Positions 61,263 through 64,000 of a stretch of DNA of 64,000 nucleotides are shown here, piece by piece. The translations under genes and the position numbers were made by a program. Location: NCBI RefSeq assembly GCF_002814235.1, contig NZ_PHSU01000005.1, forward strand, positions 1 to 64,000. The letters run 5' to 3'. This stretch comes from Pseudomonas sp. QS1027 (GTDB lineage: Bacteria > Pseudomonadota > Gammaproteobacteria > Pseudomonadales > Pseudomonadaceae). How positions within the stretch are numbered: position 1 is the stretch's first letter; every line of letters begins with the position of its first letter. A model generated the notes under the pieces. The model was not told the origin of the DNA. It ran no database searches and saw only the letters and a program-made list of their open reading frames with translations.

Positions 61263-61892
61263 TTACTCGATCCGTCCGCGGAAGCCACGGCCCAGCAGAT
61301 ACTGCTCGCGGGACCGATCACGGGAAGACGACGGCTTGCGCGTCTGGACCTTGTCAAACAGCTTGCGGAAGTTCTTGTGGTACTCGTCGAAGCCTTCGCC
61401 CTGGAAAACCTTGATCAAAAAATCACCACCGGGGCGTAGGACGCGTCCGGCGAGATCGAGAGCCAGTTCACAAAGGAACATCGAACGCGGCATATCCACT
61501 TCGGGTGTACCACTCATATTGGGGGCCATATCGGAAATCACAAGGTCCACCTCGGAATTTCCCACTGCCGCGAGGATTTCAGCCAGGACAGAGTCCTCGG
61601 TGAAGTCGCCCTTGATGAAGGTCACGTCGGGGATGCTGTCCATGTCCAGGATGTCGGAAGCGATCAAGCGGCCCTTGCCGCCAATCAGACGACTGGTCAC
61701 CTGGGACCAGCCACCCGGGGCCGCGCCGAGGTCGATCACGGTCATGCCCGGGCGAATAATCCGGTCCTTCTCCTGGATTTCCAGCAATTTGTAGCTGGCA
61801 CGGGAGCGGTAGCCGTCTTTTTGCGCCATTTTGACGTACGGATCGTTGAAATGTTCTTTCAGCCAGTTAAGGCTAGTCTTGGAACGGGCCAC
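61263..61892 (-). CDS. rlmE: 23S rRNA (uridine(2552)-2'-O)-methyltransferase
   Basis: This 209-residue FtsJ/RrmJ enzyme methylates U2552 of 23S rRNA. The SAM loop is [11 protein letters not shown], and the catalytic KDKE-type residues are spread as in the family ([36 protein letters not shown]). The start is GTG at 61892 with GAGGTGG upstream. It is divergent from yhbY and precedes ftsH on the same strand. Confidence 0.95.
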   Translation of the reverse strand: MARSKTSLNWLKEHFNDPYVKMAQKDGYRSRASYKLLEIQEKDRIIRPGMTVIDLGAAPGGWSQVTSRLIGGKGRLIASDILDMDSIPDVTFIKGDFTEDSVLAEILAAVGNSEVDLVISDMAPNMSGTPEVDMPRSMFLCELALDLAGRVLRPGGDFLIKVFQGEGFDEYHKNFRKLFDKVQTRKPSSSRDRSREQYLLGRGFRGRIE

Positions 61893-61998
61893 GGGCCACC
61901 TCAAAAAAATAGTCGAATCGCGATTAACTGGGCGGTCCCGGACGCGCTCGGGTAAACTGGCCGCCGCTTTTTACAAGATCAGACGCAGGGGTCAGATT

Positions 61999-62307
61999 AT
62001 GCCGCTCACTCAAGAGCAGAAGAAACAGTACAAATCCATCGGCCACCATCTGAAACCAGTATTGACTGTGGCTGACAACGGTTTGACCGAAGGTGTGTTA
62101 GCCGAGCTTGAACGCGCATTGGGCGATCATGAGCTGATCAAGATCAAGCTCAATATCCTCGACCGCGAATCGCGCCTGGAGGCCATTGCGCAACTGTGCA
62201 AGGCCGGCAAGGCGGATCTGGTGCAAGTCATCGGCAAGATGGCACTGCTTTATCGCAAGAACTTCAGCGTCAACAAGCAGTTGTCCAACGTCCATCGCTT
62301 CAAGTGA
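61999..62307 (+). CDS. yhbY: CRS1/YhbY-domain RNA-binding protein
   Basis: This 102-residue protein matches YhbY, a KH-like RNA-binding fold associated with the 50S subunit (QYKSIGHHLKPVLTVADNGLTEGV). The ATG at 61999 begins MPLTQEQKKQYK; the longer frame adds 56 unlike residues. It diverges from rlmE, and its stop lies 12 bases from the converging DUF4149 gene. Confidence 0.93.
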   Translation: MPLTQEQKKQYKSIGHHLKPVLTVADNGLTEGVLAELERALGDHELIKIKLNILDRESRLEAIAQLCKAGKADLVQVIGKMALLYRKNFSVNKQLSNVHRFK

Positions 62308-62319
62308 CGTAGGACGGGG

Positions 62320-62724
62320 TCAAGGGTACGCAGCGCGTGCCCTGCCACTCTCGCCCGGCACCGGTTGCAGCACCAGCACCAGGCCGCAAAGGCCAAGCAC
62401 CAGATAACTGAACAACTGCCAGCGCGACGCCTCCGGCAGCCAGGTTCGCACCGCGAAATACATCCCGCACGCATAGAACGACATCAACAGCAATTGCCCG
62501 CGCGTATCGCGCCATAGGCTTGCCCGGCCTTCGGCCTGGAGCAACACCAGGATCTGCACGATCACACACACCGTTGCAAACCCTATCAATAAAGAGCCCA
62601 GCAGGCTATTGATCTCGTCGATCAACAGCGGTGCCAGGCCAATTTGCGTCAACACCGGCAACAAACCGATGTGCAGCAGCCACAGGCCACCAACCCAGAG
62701 CATCTGGGTCAGTTGCCAGAGCAT
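62320..62724 (-). CDS. DUF4149 membrane protein
   Basis: This 134-residue protein has about four membrane helices in the DUF4149 pattern (LWQLTQMLWVGGLWLLHIGL at the start). The function is unknown. I chose the ATG at 62724, but no strong Shine-Dalgarno is seen, and a GC hairpin (62726-62750) lies directly upstream, so the start is less certain than most. It is probably read from the greA transcript. Confidence 0.75.
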   Translation of the reverse strand: MLWQLTQMLWVGGLWLLHIGLLPVLTQIGLAPLLIDEINSLLGSLLIGFATVCVIVQILVLLQAEGRASLWRDTRGQLLLMSFYACGMYFAVRTWLPEASRWQLFSYLVLGLCGLVLVLQPVPGESGRARAAYP

Positions 62725-62725
62725 G

Positions 62726-62750
62726 GCGCCCGCACGCAGCGGGCGCCTTC
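62726..62750 (-). other. Hairpin between greA and the DUF4149 gene
   Basis: GGCGCCCGC and GCGGGCGCC form a 9-bp stem around a short loop immediately before the DUF4149 start, without a T-run. Confidence 0.5.
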
Positions 62751-62752
62751 GT

Positions 62753-63229
62753 TCAGATGTGGCGGACTTCAACAATCTCGTACTCGATAACGCCACCGGG
62801 CGTTTTGACAGCCACCACATCACCCTCTTCCTTGGCAATCAAGGCACGGGCCAGTGGCGAGCCAACGGAGATCTTGCCGAGTTTGAAGTCGGCCTCATCC
62901 TCACCCACGATGTGATAAACCACGCTTTCGTCGGTTTCGACGTTGGCGATTTCCACGGTGGTACCGAAGATCACCTTGCCGGTGTGCGGGATGGTCGTGA
63001 CGTCGATGATCACCGCGTTCTGCATGCGGCCTTCGATGTCACGGATCCGCGCCTCGACCATACCTTGCTGCTCGCGGGCAGCGTGGTATTCGGCGTTTTC
63101 CTTCAAGTCACCCAGCTCGCGGGCCGTACCGATGTCCTGGCTCAGCTTCGGACGGACGACCTTGGTCAGGTGAGCATGCTCTTCTTCCAGGGCTTTCGCG
63201 CCCTGGACGGTCATGGGGTATTTGGTCAT
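62753..63229 (-). CDS. greA: Transcription elongation factor GreA
   Basis: This 158-residue factor rescues backtracked RNA polymerase by stimulating transcript cleavage. The N-terminal coiled coil holds the acidic tip (residues about 41-48, in [17 protein letters not shown]), followed by an FKBP-like C-terminal domain. Its ATG overlaps the carB stop as ATGA, so the two are coupled. Confidence 0.97.
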   Translation of the reverse strand: MTKYPMTVQGAKALEEEHAHLTKVVRPKLSQDIGTARELGDLKENAEYHAAREQQGMVEARIRDIEGRMQNAVIIDVTTIPHTGKVIFGTTVEIANVETDESVVYHIVGEDEADFKLGKISVGSPLARALIAKEEGDVVAVKTPGGVIEYEIVEVRHI

Positions 63230-64000
63230 GCCTTCAATCCTGCGTGTAGATCCTGCAAGCGACGCACGGTCTTCTCCGGACCGAACTTGAGCGCTTCGCA
63301 GATGGCTTCGCCAGCAGCAATGGTAGTGGTGCAGTAGATCTTGTGCTGCAGCGCGTTACGACGAATGGAGTACGAGTCAGCGATCGACTGACGGCCTTCG
63401 GTCGTGTTGATGATCAGGGTGACTTCGTCATTCTTGATCATGTCGACGACGTGCGGACGACCTTCCGTCACCTTGTTGACCCGGCGCACTTTCAGCCCGG
63501 CCGCTTCGATCACCTTGGCCGTGCCGGCAGTTGCCACCACTTCGAAGCCCAAGTTGATCAGATCACGGGCCACGCCTGCAACCAGTGGCTTGTCGTCATC
63601 ACGCACGCTGATGAAGGCGGTACCGCCGGTCGGCAGCACTTCGCTGGCGCCCATCTGGGCCTTGGCGAACGCTTCGCCGAAGGTGTCGCCGACGCCCATC
63701 ACTTCACCGGTAGACTTCATCTCCGGGCCCAGGATCGGGTCCACACCAGGGAATTTGGCGAAGGGGAACACCGCCTCTTTCACACTGTAGAAGTTCGGAA
63801 TGATTTCCTTGGTGAAGTTCAGCTCTTTCAGGGTCTTACCGGCCATCACGCGAGCAGCGATCATGGCCAGGGAGACACCGATGCACTTGGAGACGAACGG
63901 CACGGTACGCGAAGCGCGCGGGTTGACTTCGATGACGTAGATATCTTCGCCTTGCAGGGCCAGTTGCACGTTCATCAGGCCGACAACACCCAACTCCAGG
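63226..64000 (-). CDS. carB: Carbamoyl-phosphate synthase large chain, 3' part only
   Basis: The gene runs off the right edge, so only about 258 C-terminal residues are present. They cover the end of the second ATP-grasp domain ([17 protein letters not shown]) and the allosteric domain ([32 protein letters not shown]) that binds UMP and ornithine. The enzyme makes carbamoyl phosphate for arginine and pyrimidines. The stop overlaps the greA start. Confidence 0.95.
   Translation of the reverse strand, partial: LELGVVGLMNVQLALQGEDIYVIEVNPRASRTVPFVSKCIGVSLAMIAARVMAGKTLKELNFTKEIIPNFYSVKEAVFPFAKFPGVDPILGPEMKSTGEVMGVGDTFGEAFAKAQMGASEVLPTGGTAFISVRDDDKPLVAGVARDLINLGFEVVATAGTAKVIEAAGLKVRRVNKVTEGRPHVVDMIKNDEVTLIINTTEGRQSIADSYSIRRNALQHKIYCTTTIAAGEAICEALKFGPEKTVRRLQDLHAGLKA

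Overview
The window is a stretch of Pseudomonas chromosome, most likely from the P. fluorescens lineage rather than P. aeruginosa. The sequence is GC-rich and densely coded. Its gene order follows the P. aeruginosa PAO1 block that I know from memory as roughly PA4691-PA4758: msrQP-pssA-ilvCHI, mrcB, cbpA, prrF, phu, dksA-gluQ-cbrXAB-crcZ-pcnB-folK-panBCD-pgi-acs, pnp-rpsO-truB-rbfA-infB-nusA-rimP, secG-tpiA-glmM-folP-ftsH-rlmE, and greA-carB. There is only one prrF sRNA here, where P. aeruginosa has a tandem pair, and deoC sits between it and the heme-transport genes. No phage, insertion sequence, CRISPR array or rRNA operon was seen.

Layout. Positions 1-2.6 kb hold the msrPQ methionine-sulfoxide repair pair and pssA. 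Positions 2.7-7.3 kb hold a six-gene accessory operon (yjfI-yjfJ-yjfK-DUF350-ygiB-ygiC type: PspA/IM30 protein, membrane protein, lipoprotein, ATP-grasp ligase) lying between pssA and ilvC, which are adjacent in PAO1. Positions 7.4-11.1 kb hold ilvIHC with a long leader. Positions 11.1-18.5 kb hold small conserved genes, the penicillin-binding protein 1b gene mrcB, a kinase-like fusion protein and cbpA. Positions 18.5-22.5 kb are iron controlled: prrF with its Fur box, deoC, and phuTUV with its own Fur box. Positions 22.5-26.5 kb hold a Rieske protein, sfsA, an aminotransferase, dksA and gluQ. Positions 26.6-31.8 kb hold the carbon/nitrogen control module cbrX-cbrA-cbrB and the CA-motif decoy RNA crcZ, with its sigma-54 promoter and a CbrB site. 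Positions 31.9-36.2 kb hold pcnB-folK-panBCD. Positions 36.4-45.5 kb hold pgi, acs, an MpaB-like protein, an RlmI-like methyltransferase, a large DUF748 envelope protein and a DUF2845 protein. Positions 45.6-46.2 kb hold a BON protein.

From 46.5 kb to 61 kb almost everything is on the minus strand. It is the transcription/translation superoperon read in the order initiator tRNA, rimP, nusA, infB, rbfA, truB, rpsO, pnp, preceded by ftsH-folP-glmM-tpiA-secG-tRNA-Leu. The rightmost part holds rlmE (minus), yhbY (plus), a DUF4149 protein, greA and the truncated 3' part of carB.

How the genes fit together. CbrA/CbrB probably drive crcZ, whose A-rich motifs would titrate Hfq/Crc and relieve catabolite repression. 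Fur probably represses both prrF and phuT. The yjf-type operon looks like a membrane-stress or peptide-ligase system of unknown substrate and is the least understood unit here. The other points worth checking are short RNA or operator signals: a hairpin that buries the msrP ribosome binding site, an intrinsic terminator inside the yjf operon, a possibly leaderless mrcB mRNA, three direct GTAACA repeats before panB, and tandem hairpins between panC and panD.
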